From: JAXDAY01 sp034679345
GTDB taxonomy: Bacteria > Eisenbacteria > RBG-16-71-46 > CAIMUX01 > VGJL01
DNA length: 42,960 bases
Direction: 5' to 3'
Assembly (NCBI GenBank): GCA_034679345.1
Contig: JAXDAY010000006.1
Location: 1-42,960 of the forward strand
Shown: positions 33,144-42,589 of the stretch, piece after piece
Layout: the number at the start of each line of letters is the position of its first letter
How positions within the stretch are numbered: the stretch's first letter is position 1
Position numbers and translations under genes: made by a program
The notes under the pieces: model-generated
Told to the model about the DNA's origin: nothing
What the model saw: the letters and a program-made list of their open reading frames with translations, nothing else
Databases searched by the model: none

Positions 33144-34216
33144 CCGCGGGCGAGGGTTGGATCGGCCGGAGCGGGATGCCGATCGCGGCAGTCGGCGAGT
33201 TCGGGCTGATCGATCGGCTGAAGCGCGTGATCGCGGAATGCGAGCGCGGGCGCTCGATCGAGGGTCCCCGCGTCACCGTCGGAATCGGCGATGACGCGGC
33301 GGCGATCGCCCCCAGCCCGGGATTCGAGACTCTGCTCACCTGCGACATCCAGGTGGCCGGCCGGCACTTCATGCCGGAATGGACTGGGCCGCGGACGCTG
33401 GGGACGCGGATTGCCGCGGTCAACTTGAGCGACATCGGGGCGATGGGTGGAGTGCCGCGCGCCGCGATCGTCTCTCTGGGGTTGGGCCCGGAGAATGCGG
33501 TCGAGGACATCGAGGCGCTCTATGAAGGATTGACCACCCGTCTGCTCGACTTCGAGACGCGGCTGATCGGCGGGAACATCACGGGTCTCGAGGCGGGCTT
33601 GCTCGTGGATCTCACGCTCGTAGGCGAGGTGGAGGCAGGGCGCGCGGTGCGGCGGGAGACGGCGCAGCCGGGGGACATCGTCTGGGTGACCGGCGCGCCC
33701 GGCTCCTCCGGCGCAGGTCTCGAACTGCTGCGAACGCTGGGCGTGGAGGGGTTGGACGCCGAGCAACGAGAGCTCGCGGAGCGCTATCTGTGCCCCTCCT
33801 CCCGCGTCAGGGAGGGACGCTCGCTGGGACTGGGAGGGTGCGTCTCGGCGATGATTGATCTGAGCGATGGGTTGATCGGAGATCTGGCGCATCTGTGCGA
33901 GGGCCGAACCGCGGGAATCGTGATCCGTGAGGAGGCTCTTCCGATCGGCGAGGAGATCATCCGCGCCGCCATGCTGCTCGCCCGTCCTCCGGAGGCGCTC
34001 CTGTTGGGGCCAAGCGACGACTACGAGCTCATCTTCACCACCCGCCCCGAGCGCGGAGAGGACGCCATCCGGGCGATCCGCATGGTGTCGGATGTGGCCG
34101 TTTGGCCGATCGGCGAGGTCGTGGACGGCGTGAACGGTGCGGTCCTTCTGGAGGATCGCAACGGGGCGCGTCGACCCGCCGTGGGGCGCGGATGGGACCA
34201 CTTCCATGCCCAGTGA
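33140..34216 (+). CDS. thiL: Thiamine-monophosphate kinase
   Basis: ThiL converts thiamine monophosphate to the pyrophosphate cofactor with ATP. The 358-residue protein has the N-terminal GEFGLIDRL, the Mg/ATP-binding VTVGIGDDAAAI, VNLSDIGAMGG, LIGGNITG, WVTGAPGSSGAGLELL and MIDLSDGLIGDLAHLC followed by GPSDDYELIFT. ThiL and SelD are related in fold. The operon thiD-thiE-thiL and the missing SelD N-terminal Cys/Sec motif settle it as ThiL, so it is not the selenophosphate synthetase needed by the two selenoproteins. Confidence 0.95.
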   Translation: MTAGEGWIGRSGMPIAAVGEFGLIDRLKRVIAECERGRSIEGPRVTVGIGDDAAAIAPSPGFETLLTCDIQVAGRHFMPEWTGPRTLGTRIAAVNLSDIGAMGGVPRAAIVSLGLGPENAVEDIEALYEGLTTRLLDFETRLIGGNITGLEAGLLVDLTLVGEVEAGRAVRRETAQPGDIVWVTGAPGSSGAGLELLRTLGVEGLDAEQRELAERYLCPSSRVREGRSLGLGGCVSAMIDLSDGLIGDLAHLCEGRTAGIVIREEALPIGEEIIRAAMLLARPPEALLLGPSDDYELIFTTRPERGEDAIRAIRMVSDVAVWPIGEVVDGVNGAVLLEDRNGARRPAVGRGWDHFHAQ

Positions 34217-34263
34217 GCCGCTCGCTGTGATACCCTTTGACGACTGCTGGGATGGGAGGATCG

Positions 34264-35214
34264 ATGGGGCGCACGATCGTCTGGCTCGCCGGCGTGATCG
34301 TCGTCGCGAGCTTTCTTTGCGCTGAGACTGCCCGCGGAGCGCGTGAGTTCGAGAAGGTCGGCACGATCGGCGCGCAGTTCCTCAAGATCGGAATCGGCGC
34401 CCGGGCCACCGCGCTCGGCGGCTCATTCGTGGCGATCGCAGACGATCCGTCCGCCGTCTACTGGAACCCCGCCGGAATCGCCCGCCTGAGAAATCGCGCC
34501 CTCTCGTTCAATCACGCCGGGTGGTTCGCCGATGTAGAGATCCTCCATGCGGCGTACGTGTTCAGTCTGCCCTTCGTTCCCGGCGCGATGGCGGTCCAGG
34601 CGCGCAGCGTGACCATGGACGATCTTCCCGTGCGCACGGTGTTCCGACCCGACGGAGATGGAACGTACTACGACGCCGGGGACGTGTCGCTGGGATTCAC
34701 CTATGCTCGGTCTCTTACCGACAAGTTCTCCACAGGAATCACATTCCATTATCTCCAGTCGACCCTCGCGAACTGGAGCGCGTCGGCCACCGCCTTCGAC
34801 TTCGGTACGCTCTACGACACGGGGTATCGATCCCTCACGATCGGGATGTCGATCCAGAGCATCGGCTCGGAGATGGTCTTCATTGACGATCCCGTGAAGC
34901 TGCCGACGATCTTCCGCGTCGGGATGGCGATGAACCTCCTTCAGACGGCGAAGCACAAGATTCTCGCGAGTGGCGAGTTTCAGCATCCCCCGGACAATGC
35001 GGAGCGCGCGAACGCCGGAATCGAGTACTCCCTCGGCGGATTCGCGTTCGTGCGCGGAGGCTACTATTTCCGGTATGATCTAGAGCGGTTCGGGGTGGGT
35101 GGGGGCCTGCGGATGCCGACCGGGATCGGGATCGATGCGCGGGTCGACTACAGCTACACCGAGAACACGGATCTGCCGGCTGTCCACCGCGTCGGCGTCG
35201 ACATCATCTTCTGA
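34264..35214 (+). CDS. PorV/PorQ-family outer-membrane protein
   Basis: The ATG at 34264 follows GGGAGGATCG. The 316-residue protein has a signal peptide (MGRTIVWLAGVIVVASFLCAETARG). The family start AQFLKIGIGARATALGGSFVAIADDPSAVYWNPAGIA is clear, and beta-strands run to a terminal Phe (VGVDIIF). PorV-type barrels are part of the type IX secretion system and carry cargo to the attachment complex. This fits the five sorting-domain proteins in the window. Whether this copy is the working PorV or a paralogue cannot be decided from one locus. Confidence 0.85.
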   Translation: MGRTIVWLAGVIVVASFLCAETARGAREFEKVGTIGAQFLKIGIGARATALGGSFVAIADDPSAVYWNPAGIARLRNRALSFNHAGWFADVEILHAAYVFSLPFVPGAMAVQARSVTMDDLPVRTVFRPDGDGTYYDAGDVSLGFTYARSLTDKFSTGITFHYLQSTLANWSASATAFDFGTLYDTGYRSLTIGMSIQSIGSEMVFIDDPVKLPTIFRVGMAMNLLQTAKHKILASGEFQHPPDNAERANAGIEYSLGGFAFVRGGYYFRYDLERFGVGGGLRMPTGIGIDARVDYSYTENTDLPAVHRVGVDIIF

Positions 35215-35243
35215 TCAGCAGCCTTCCATTCGAGGGGGAGACC

Positions 35244-36080
35244 ATGAAGCTCTATATCTCTGCGGATATCGAGGGAATCTCGGGCGTCGCGACATGGGAT
35301 CAGGCCCGCACCGACGGGCCCGATTACGCGCGGGCGCGATCCTGGATGACCGACGACGTGAATGCCGCCATCGAGGGCGCCATCGAGGGCGGGATCCAGG
35401 AGGTCGTGGTGCGCGACGCCCACGGCCGGGCGCGCAACGTCCAGTGGGAGCGGCTCCATCCGAGGGCGCGGCTGGTGAGCGGGTGGGATCCGAACATCGA
35501 CATGATGCTCGGTTGCGACTCCTCCTACGCGGTGGCCTTCTTGATCGGGTATCACCCAGGACCCGGCGTGCCGGGAGGGGTGCTCTCGCACTGCTTCACG
35601 CATCGCATCCTCGATCTCCGCTTGAACGGCAACCCATGCAACGAGGCGGTGATCGCCGCGCTGCAGGCGGGCTCGCAGGGGGTTCCCGTGGGGCTCATCA
35701 CGGGACAGGAAGAGTTGTGGTCGGAGGTTCAGCTGAGCATGCCGAACGCGCTGTTCGTCTCGACGAAGAAGGGGATCGCCTATCAGGCGACGTTGCTCGA
35801 ACCGATGTTGGTGGTGCGGCAGGCGATCCGTGATTCGGCGAAGCAGGCGGCGAGCTTGGCGTCGAGCTTCAAGAGCCCTGCTCCGTTCGCGCCCAAGGGA
35901 GCGCAGAGGCTCGAGATGGAGCTTGCGACGGTCGAGGCGGCCGCGGCGATCGAGGGGATCGAAGGAGTGGAAAGGGTCTCGGCAAGCCGATGCGCGATCG
36001 CCGCCGATGACTCGAGGTCGCTTCTGCGACGATTCTTCCTGACCCTTCAGGTCCTCTATGCGGTGAAAGACGCGCCGTGA
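35244..36080 (+). CDS. DppA-like D-aminopeptidase (M55)
   Basis: This 278-residue zinc enzyme removes N-terminal D-amino acids. The expected metal ligands are present at the standard numbers: Asp8 and Glu10 (ISADIEGISG), His60 (VVRDAHGRA), His104 (LIGYHPG) and Glu134 (CNEAVIAAL). The ATG follows GAGGGGGAG. It lies 29 bases after the PorV-like gene and overlaps the M28 peptidase by 4 bases (GTGA), so a role in peptide or peptidoglycan recycling with that peptidase is likely but inferred. Confidence 0.9.
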   Translation: MKLYISADIEGISGVATWDQARTDGPDYARARSWMTDDVNAAIEGAIEGGIQEVVVRDAHGRARNVQWERLHPRARLVSGWDPNIDMMLGCDSSYAVAFLIGYHPGPGVPGGVLSHCFTHRILDLRLNGNPCNEAVIAALQAGSQGVPVGLITGQEELWSEVQLSMPNALFVSTKKGIAYQATLLEPMLVVRQAIRDSAKQAASLASSFKSPAPFAPKGAQRLEMELATVEAAAAIEGIEGVERVSASRCAIAADDSRSLLRRFFLTLQVLYAVKDAP

Positions 36081-38317
36081 GTCATGCCGGGCGACGCGTC
36101 GGGCTCGCCATCTGTCTGGTCTTTCTCGCGCGAGGGGCGTGGGGCGCCGGCGAGGAGTGGCACCGCTCCTTCGATGCGTCGGCGGCGTGGCGCGCCGATA
36201 GCGTTCTCGCCTCGGCACCATACGAGGGACGGAAGAGCGGGACGCAAGGCGGGCGCGCCGCCGAGGAGTGGATCGCGGCGCGGTTCGCGGCAGCGGGGTT
36301 GCGGCCGGGAGCTCGCGACGGCGGCTACTTCCAGTCCTTCCCTGTGATCGGGTTCGAGGCGGGCAAGTCGAAGCTCGTCCTGCGCGATTCCCCATTCGGC
36401 CGGATCTCGTTCGTCGAGGGAGACGACTACGCTCTCCTTCTCACTCCGGCGCGCGGGCATGCGAGCGCCGAGGCGGTCATCGTAGGGTTCGGGATCGACG
36501 CGCCGGAGAAGGGGCGCGACGACTATGAGGGAATCGATCTCGCGGGGAAGGTCGCGGTGATCCTTCGGGGGCGTCCGGAGGATGGGCGGGACTGGGATCG
36601 GGAGTACCGGCGGACCCACACCTTCACGGCGGCGGTGCTGCACGGCGCGGCGGCGGTCCTCTACTGGCAGGGGCGCGAGGCGGCGGCCGGGGCGGCGCTC
36701 GAGGAGTCGGCTTATCGCGCGGATCGTCCGGCGGCCTATGTCTCCGAGCGGGTGGTGGACTTGCTTCTGCGGGAGACGGGGTGGCGGCTCGAGGATCTGC
36801 AGGAGAAGTTGAAGCAAGGGCCGTTTCCGCTGGCAACGGGGAAACGGCTCGAGTTCGAGATCGATGTGCGCGGGCGCGCGCGGGAAGCCGGCCGGAACGT
36901 GCTGGGGATGATCCGGGGAAGCGACCCGATCCTCGGCTCCGAGGTCGTCCTGATCGGGGCGCATCACGACCATATCGGGCGCGACGGCGGCGGCCGGGTC
37001 TATCCCGGCGCGAACGACAATGCTTCGGGGACGGCCGTCTTGATGGAGATGGCGCGCGCGGCCGTGGCGGCCGGGTGGACGCCCCGGCGGACGGTCTACT
37101 TCGCGGCGTTCGGGGGCGAGGAGCAAGGGCTTCTCGGCGCGAGGGCGCTGGCGGCGGATCTTCCGTTCGACTCCACGCGGCTGATCGCGATGATCAACAT
37201 GGACATGGCGGGACACGGCGATGGGGGTCTCGGCGTCGCGGGCGGGGCGACTGTGGGACCGGCCTACTTCGCGTGGCGCGGAGGGCTCGACTCGGCGATG
37301 GCGCGGTCGTTCGAGGAGCACCAGCTCCGGGGCGAGGGAAGCGATTTCGTGCCGTTCGTGGAGCGGGGCGTGCCGGCGATCTCCGCGTGGAGCCGAGGCG
37401 ATCACAACCGCTACCACGACATCGAGGATCGGCTTCGCTTTGTGAAGCGCGAGGCGCTGGCGGGGGTGGGGCGCGGCGTGGGATCGCTCCTTCAGGCGCT
37501 GGCGGACCATCCCGAGCCGCTGCGGGACGGTCTCGGGCGGGAGCGTTCGCTGCGCGCGCAGGCGGCGCAGGTCGCCTTCGATCCGGTCGACGCGGCCCGG
37601 ATGGGCGATCTGGCGCGCCCATCGCTGGATGGCGAGGGGAGGATCGCGGGACGGATCGTGCGCGTCGATGCGGCGCGAGAAACCGCCACGGAGATCCTGG
37701 GGCACCTGGGACGACTGCGCGGGCTCGCCGAGGAGAGGGAGTGGCTTCAAGTCGAGGCCGGATTCAGCGGGGCGGCCGAAGGATGGGGCGAGCTGCGATT
37801 GACGCTCCTGCCGTTTGCGAGCGTCGCGTCGCTCGAGCGGCTCGGATACGATGCGGCGCGGTCGCTCTGCGCGGCGGGGCTTGCCGGGGCGATCTGGAAC
37901 GGCGAGGGGGCCCTGCCGCCGGCGCCGGTCTGCGATGCGCTGGCGCGCGAGGGACGGGTGCTGCTGGCCGAGGGTGGCGGCGCGTGGCGGGAGCTCGCGA
38001 CGCGAGAACCCGATCTGCCGATGCTGGTGCTATACGATCGCGCGGGCGATACTCCGGCGCCGCCGGATTCGGGCCGGGCGGCGCTGCTGGTCCTGCCCGT
38101 CGACGGGGCGGGCGACTCGACGATCGTAATGGAAGCGACGGCGCGCTGGGGGGAGGCGCGGGTGCACGTCGACATCACCAAGGGGCTCGAGGCGGGTGTG
38201 CGAGACGCCGAGACGCTGCGATTCGTCGGATGGCTGCGTGCCCGCGGATGGGACGAGGAGCGAATCGCGCGCGTCCTCGGGAGGAACTTGGCCGGATTCG
38301 CAGGAGCGGCGCGATAG
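36077..38317 (+). CDS. Secreted M28 metallopeptidase with a PA domain and a large extra C-terminal domain
   Basis: The 746-residue protein starts at GTG 36077, overlapping the dppA-like stop. A signal peptide (GRRVGLAICLVFLARGAWG) comes first, then a protease-associated (PA) insert (about 130-240). The M28 domain has zinc ligands in IGAHHDHIG, PGANDNASG, FGGEEQGLLGA, MINMDMAGH and NRYHDIEDR, so it should be an active aminopeptidase. From about residue 480 a further 265-residue region follows. It ends in RGWDEERIARVLGRNLAGF, a pattern like the end of M19 dipeptidases but without their metal ligands. A degenerate M19-like barrel is my tentative reading. Confidence 0.85.
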   Translation: MSHAGRRVGLAICLVFLARGAWGAGEEWHRSFDASAAWRADSVLASAPYEGRKSGTQGGRAAEEWIAARFAAAGLRPGARDGGYFQSFPVIGFEAGKSKLVLRDSPFGRISFVEGDDYALLLTPARGHASAEAVIVGFGIDAPEKGRDDYEGIDLAGKVAVILRGRPEDGRDWDREYRRTHTFTAAVLHGAAAVLYWQGREAAAGAALEESAYRADRPAAYVSERVVDLLLRETGWRLEDLQEKLKQGPFPLATGKRLEFEIDVRGRAREAGRNVLGMIRGSDPILGSEVVLIGAHHDHIGRDGGGRVYPGANDNASGTAVLMEMARAAVAAGWTPRRTVYFAAFGGEEQGLLGARALAADLPFDSTRLIAMINMDMAGHGDGGLGVAGGATVGPAYFAWRGGLDSAMARSFEEHQLRGEGSDFVPFVERGVPAISAWSRGDHNRYHDIEDRLRFVKREALAGVGRGVGSLLQALADHPEPLRDGLGRERSLRAQAAQVAFDPVDAARMGDLARPSLDGEGRIAGRIVRVDAARETATEILGHLGRLRGLAEEREWLQVEAGFSGAAEGWGELRLTLLPFASVASLERLGYDAARSLCAAGLAGAIWNGEGALPPAPVCDALAREGRVLLAEGGGAWRELATREPDLPMLVLYDRAGDTPAPPDSGRAALLVLPVDGAGDSTIVMEATARWGEARVHVDITKGLEAGVRDAETLRFVGWLRARGWDEERIARVLGRNLAGFAGAAR

Positions 38318-38333
38318 GGAGCGGCGGTGGACC

Positions 38334-41000
38334 ATGCGCGTGAAGCCTGAGGTCTTGTGCCCAGCCGGCGACATCGACGCCTTGCGGGCCGCCGTGCGCG
38401 CCGGCGCCGACGCGGTCTACTTCGGGCTTCAGGACTACAACGCGCGGATCCGCGCCCGGAACTTCGATCGGGAGAGCCTCCCCGAGATTGTCGCGGAGCT
38501 TCATCGCGACGGGGTGAAGGCGTACGTCACGTTCAACACGCTTCTCTTCGCCTCGGAGGAGGAGGCGGGACGCGCGACGCTCGATGCGATCGCGGAGGCC
38601 GGGCCCGACGCCTTGATCGTCCAGGACCTCGGGGTCGCGCGATGGGTGCACGAGCGACGGCCGGAGCTTGCGATCCACGCATCGACGCAGATGACGATCA
38701 GCAGCCGAGAGGGGATCGAGTTTCTGGAGCGCTTCGGGGTGAAGCGCGTGATCCTCGCGCGGGAGCTCACGATTCCCGAGATTGCGCGGATCCGCGGGGC
38801 GAGCGATGTTGAGCTCGAGGTGTTCGTCCATGGGGCGCTCTGCGTCTCCTACTCGGGGCAGTGCCTGTCGAGCGAGGCGTGGGGCGGCCGCTCGGCGAAC
38901 CGCGGGCAGTGCGCGCAGGCCTGTCGGTTGCCCTACGAGCTGATCGTCGATGGCAGGAAACGAGAGCTGGGTGAACAGGCGTTTCTCCTCTCGCCGAAGG
39001 ACCTGGAGGGATACCGGCGCATTCCGGAGCTGGTGGCGCTCGGGATCGATGGCTTCAAGATCGAGGGACGGATGAAATCGGCGGAGTACGTCGCGGCGGC
39101 GACGGCGCTCTACCGCGATGCGGTCGATCGGGCTTGGGATGCGCGCGGCGATGAGGCCGGGGCGCTCGAACGGCTGGCGGATCGATCGCGTCGAATCTTC
39201 TCGCGGGGCGCGTCGGAGGGATTCCTCGGCGGGATCGATCACCAGCGGCTGGTCGACGGACGGATCCGCTCGCATCGGGGCGTGCGGCTGGGCCGGTTGG
39301 TCGCCTTCGGGCGCAGCTTCGCGGAGATCGATCTCGAGAAGGACGCGCCGGAGCCGACGCCGGGCGATGGAATCCTCTTCGCGGCAGGGCCTTTGGAGGA
39401 GCAGGAGACGGGGGCGAAGGTCTTCGCCGTCGAGCCGGTGCGCCTGCGCGTGGGCCGGAGGATCCGCGCGCGTTTCGGCGAGGGGCGAGGGCCCGATCCC
39501 GATCGGCTTGCGATCGACGGCGATGTGTATCTGACCCACGATCATGTGGCGCAGGCGGATCTGCATCGGTGGATCGTCGATCCGGAGCGGCGCAAGCGGA
39601 TTCACCTGAGAATCGAGGTGGGCGGCGCCGAGGGGGCGCCACTCTCCGCGGTCTTCACCGATCCCGAGGGGCGGGCCGTGCGGGTCGAGTCCACGATGGC
39701 GCTCGTCCCGGCGGAGAGGCACGCGCTCGATCGGGAGGCGGTGGAGTCGCATCTGGGACGGCTGGGCGGATCGAGGTACAGCGTGAGGGCGTTGGAGTTG
39801 CGGCTGGAAGGCGCTCTTGCCCTGCCGGTGAGCGAGATGAACCGGATGCGGCGCGAAGCGGTCGAGGCGCTGGAGCAGATGCGGGCCGCAGGTGGCGGGT
39901 CTGAGGGATGGTTGCCCCCCGGAGGCGCGCCAGTCAGTCCCTTCCTCGCCGCAGCGGAGAATCCTCCCCTCGAACCCGGGGCGACGCCGGCAGGCGCGGT
40001 CCATGCCTCCCCCGTGGCGGATGCGGTCGAGCGCGCGGAGGGAGCCGTCTCCGGGGTCGTCGATGCGGGCGGGCCCGTGGCGGCGATGGCGGATCCGTTC
40101 GTGGTCCTGTGCCGCACGATCGCCCAGGTGGAAGGAGCGCTCGGAGCGGGCGCGCGGCGCGTCGCGCTCGATTTCCTCGACCTCGTGGGATTGAAGAGCG
40201 CCTGCGCGTTGGCGCGCGAGGCGGGAGTGGAGCTGTCGCTCGCTCTGCCGAGGATCCAGAAGCCGGGCGAGGAGCGGATCTGGGACTTCTTCCTGGCGCG
40301 GCGGCCGGATGAGATCCTCGTGCGCAATCTCGCATCGCTGCGGCGACTGGGGTGCGAGCCGGAGCGACCGCGACTGGTGGGCGATGTTTCGCTGAATGCC
40401 GTCAATCCTTCGGCGGTCGAGATCCTGCTCCAGTCGGGTTGCGACCGGGTGAGCCCGGGGCTCGACCTGAATGGCGAGCAGCTGGATGATCTCCTCGCGC
40501 GGGTCGACGCGTCGCGGATCGAGGTGCCGCTGCACCATTATCTGCCGGTGTTCCATACCGAGCATTGCGTGTTCGCGGCGTTCATGAGCGATGGGGCCGA
40601 TTGGCGGAGCTGCGGGCGGCCGTGCGATCGGCATCGAGTCCATCTGCGGGACCGGACGGGGCAGGAACACGCGCTGATCGCCGACGTGGGTTGCCGCAAC
40701 ACGGTCTTCGGGGCGCGGGCGCAGAGCGTGCTCGACCGACTGGGCGGGATGCGGGAGCACGGAGTGCGGTCGTACCGGCTGGAGCTGCTCGAGCAGGATG
40801 CGCGCGCGACGGCGGAGCTGCTCGCGACATATCGCGCGGTGTGGGACGGAGCGGCGCCGGCCTCCGAGGGGTTGCGGAGGCTCCAGGCGGAGGCGCGATT
40901 CGGGATCTTCTCGGGATCGCCGGAACCGGAACGCAAGCCGGACTGGAAGCCCCAGGGTGGGAAGCGGCGAGAAGCGGGAACGTGGAGGAGGAGGCGGTGA
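38334..41000 (+). CDS. U32-family protein (RlhA-like RNA hydroxylation or peptidase U32)
   Basis: The 888-residue protein begins MRVKPEVLCPAGDIDALRAAVRAGADAVYFGL, the U32 start. The family signature lies near residue 165-205 (EVFVHGALCVSYSGQCLSSE, then SANRGQCAQACRLPYEL), with four Cys for an Fe-S cluster. A DUF3656-like middle follows. A second barrel-like domain (from about 580) ends with HTEHCVF, DWRSCGRPCDRHR and ADVGCRN, a second Cys set. Long U32 proteins of this type include E. coli RlhA, which hydroxylates 23S rRNA. Others were named collagenases, so the substrate is unproven. It overlaps the ROK gene by 4 bases (GTGA). Confidence 0.88.
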   Translation: MRVKPEVLCPAGDIDALRAAVRAGADAVYFGLQDYNARIRARNFDRESLPEIVAELHRDGVKAYVTFNTLLFASEEEAGRATLDAIAEAGPDALIVQDLGVARWVHERRPELAIHASTQMTISSREGIEFLERFGVKRVILARELTIPEIARIRGASDVELEVFVHGALCVSYSGQCLSSEAWGGRSANRGQCAQACRLPYELIVDGRKRELGEQAFLLSPKDLEGYRRIPELVALGIDGFKIEGRMKSAEYVAAATALYRDAVDRAWDARGDEAGALERLADRSRRIFSRGASEGFLGGIDHQRLVDGRIRSHRGVRLGRLVAFGRSFAEIDLEKDAPEPTPGDGILFAAGPLEEQETGAKVFAVEPVRLRVGRRIRARFGEGRGPDPDRLAIDGDVYLTHDHVAQADLHRWIVDPERRKRIHLRIEVGGAEGAPLSAVFTDPEGRAVRVESTMALVPAERHALDREAVESHLGRLGGSRYSVRALELRLEGALALPVSEMNRMRREAVEALEQMRAAGGGSEGWLPPGGAPVSPFLAAAENPPLEPGATPAGAVHASPVADAVERAEGAVSGVVDAGGPVAAMADPFVVLCRTIAQVEGALGAGARRVALDFLDLVGLKSACALAREAGVELSLALPRIQKPGEERIWDFFLARRPDEILVRNLASLRRLGCEPERPRLVGDVSLNAVNPSAVEILLQSGCDRVSPGLDLNGEQLDDLLARVDASRIEVPLHHYLPVFHTEHCVFAAFMSDGADWRSCGRPCDRHRVHLRDRTGQEHALIADVGCRNTVFGARAQSVLDRLGGMREHGVRSYRLELLEQDARATAELLATYRAVWDGAAPASEGLRRLQAEARFGIFSGSPEPERKPDWKPQGGKRREAGTWRRRR

Positions 41001-41905
41001 GTTGGCCGTATCGGATCGGGATCGACCTGGGCGGGACGAAGATCGAAGGGGTGATCCTGGGGGAGGACCCGATCCGGCCGATCCGGACGATTCGCGAGGC
41101 GACGCCGCGCGGGTCGGGTTATGAAGCGATCGTCGAGGCGGTGTGCGATCTGGCGGGATCGCTCCAGGGCGCGGTCGAGGGAGGCGGATCGGCAACGATC
41201 GGGATCGGGATTCCGGGGACGATCTCCGCTACCCATGGGCGGGTGAAGAACGCGAACACGAACGAGCTGATCGGGCACGCGTTCCGCGCCGATCTCGAGG
41301 CGCGGCTGGGGTCGCGGGTGCGCATGGAGAACGACGCCAACTGCTTCGCGCTGGCCGAGGCCCTGCACGGCGCGGCGGCCGGGGCGCGATGCGTCTTCGG
41401 CGTGATCCTCGGAACCGGCGTCGGAGGCGGGATCGTCCTCGATGGGCGGATCTGGTCGGGAGCGCAGGGGATCGCCGGCGAATGGGGCCATATGACGCTC
41501 GATCCCGAAGGACCGGACTGCTACTGCGGACGGCGCGGGTGCGTGGAGACATTCCTGAGCGGGCCGGGCCTCGAACGAGCCTATCGGGACGTGTGCGGCG
41601 AGACGACGCGAGCGGAAGAGATCTGGGCGCGTGCTGGGACAGGCGAGGCGACCGCGGCGGCCGTGGTGGAGTCGTACCGGGCTGATTTTGGATTCGCGCT
41701 GGCGCAGGTGGTGAATCTGCTCGATCCCGATGTGGTCGTGCTCGGAGGCGGTGTATCGAATTCGCCGGGGCTTGCCGAGGATGCGTGCGAGCTCATGCGG
41801 CCGCACATGTTCAACGACGAGGTCCGTACGGTCGTGCGGCGGCATCTGCTGGGAGACTCGGCCGGGGTGCTCGGGGCGGCGTGGCTGGGCGCATTCCCGG
41901 AATGA
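40997..41905 (+). CDS. ROK-family sugar kinase
   Basis: The 302-residue kinase starts at GTG 40997 after GGAGGAGG. It has the phosphate-binding start IGIDLGGTKIEGVIL, the sugar-site MENDANCFALAEA, GVILGTGVGGGIVLDG, GEWGHMTL and the ROK zinc motif CYCGRRGCVETFLSG. The final VVVLGGGVSNSP closes the ATP site. It phosphorylates glucose, N-acetylglucosamine, N-acetylmannosamine or a related sugar. No DNA-binding domain is present, so it is an enzyme and not a repressor. Confidence 0.92.
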   Translation: MSWPYRIGIDLGGTKIEGVILGEDPIRPIRTIREATPRGSGYEAIVEAVCDLAGSLQGAVEGGGSATIGIGIPGTISATHGRVKNANTNELIGHAFRADLEARLGSRVRMENDANCFALAEALHGAAAGARCVFGVILGTGVGGGIVLDGRIWSGAQGIAGEWGHMTLDPEGPDCYCGRRGCVETFLSGPGLERAYRDVCGETTRAEEIWARAGTGEATAAAVVESYRADFGFALAQVVNLLDPDVVVLGGGVSNSPGLAEDACELMRPHMFNDEVRTVVRRHLLGDSAGVLGAAWLGAFPE

Positions 41906-41980
41906 ACCCAGACCACTTGGATCGGGACGGATGATCGGGTACCCTGTGAACGGTTTCCCGAAGTCCCCCAAGGAGGCGCG

Positions 41981-42493
41981 ATGAAGAAGGAACAGCTGCA
42001 GTCCGCGATCGATGCGGTCCGGACGGCCATCATCACCGAGATCAAGGGGTTGGAGCTGTACTCGACCGCGGCGGCGAAGTCGGAGGATCGGGATGCTCGG
42101 CGGATGTTCGAGATGCTCGCCGAGGAGGAGAAGCGGCACAAGACCTACCTCGAGACCCACTACGCCTCTCTGGTGAAGTCGGGCGAATGGGCGGCGACCG
42201 AGCTGAAGCCGCACGAAGAGGAGCGGGTCGGCGAGTTCATCGTCGATGACGCGTTCCGGCGCGCGCTTCGCAGAGGAACCTTCGAGATCGCCGTCGTGGC
42301 GTTGGCCGTGGATCTGGAGGCGAAGGCGGTCGACTTCTACAAGAAGGTCGCGCGCGAGAGCGATGATCCGGAGACCCGGCGGGTATTCGAGCACCTGGTC
42401 GCGTGGGAGGAAGGGCATCACGCGCAGTTTCTGGCGCTGGAGAAGGAGCTGCGGGACGCCTACTTCTCGGATCAGGGATTCGCGCCGATGTGA
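41981..42493 (+). CDS. Rubrerythrin-like ferritin-fold protein
   Basis: The 170-residue four-helix protein has two diiron half-sites: EIKGLELYSTAAA with MLAEEEKRHKTYLE, and LAVDLEAKAVDFYKKVA with LVAWEEGHHAQFLALE. It lacks the C-terminal rubredoxin domain of full rubrerythrin, so electrons must come from a partner. The likely role is peroxide removal or iron handling in the cytoplasm. The ATG follows AAGGAGGCGCG. It lies 75 bases after the ROK gene. Confidence 0.88.
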   Translation: MKKEQLQSAIDAVRTAIITEIKGLELYSTAAAKSEDRDARRMFEMLAEEEKRHKTYLETHYASLVKSGEWAATELKPHEEERVGEFIVDDAFRRALRRGTFEIAVVALAVDLEAKAVDFYKKVARESDDPETRRVFEHLVAWEEGHHAQFLALEKELRDAYFSDQGFAPM

Positions 42494-42516
42494 GAGGCGG
42501 CGCGAGTGGCACGCTT

Positions 42517-42548
42517 GCGAAGGACCCGGCGAGAGGCGGGTCCTTTGC
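42517..42548 (+). terminator. Terminator after the rubrerythrin-like gene
   Basis: GCGAAGGACCCG (42517-42528) pairs with CGGGTCCTTTGC (42537-42548) over 12 bp, with one G-T pair and an 8-base loop, 23 bases past the stop codon. The convergent HNH gene ends at 42590. Confidence 0.7.
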
Positions 42549-42589
42549 CTTGGCCGCGAGGGCCCCGGCGGCTCGGATGCGGGCGCAAG

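Noticed and set aside
33140..34216. SelD (selenophosphate synthetase), which would support the selenoproteins
   Set aside because: The fold is related, but the gene is in an overlapping thiD-thiE-thiL operon and lacks the SelD N-terminal Cys/Sec site; it is ThiL.
38175..41195. Very long minus-strand frame opposite the U32 gene, and similar frames at 13181-15061, 9601-11388 and 7462-9330
   Set aside because: These are shadows of GC-rich genes: Arg/Pro/Asp/His-rich, with no recognisable domains, opposite genes with intact motifs.
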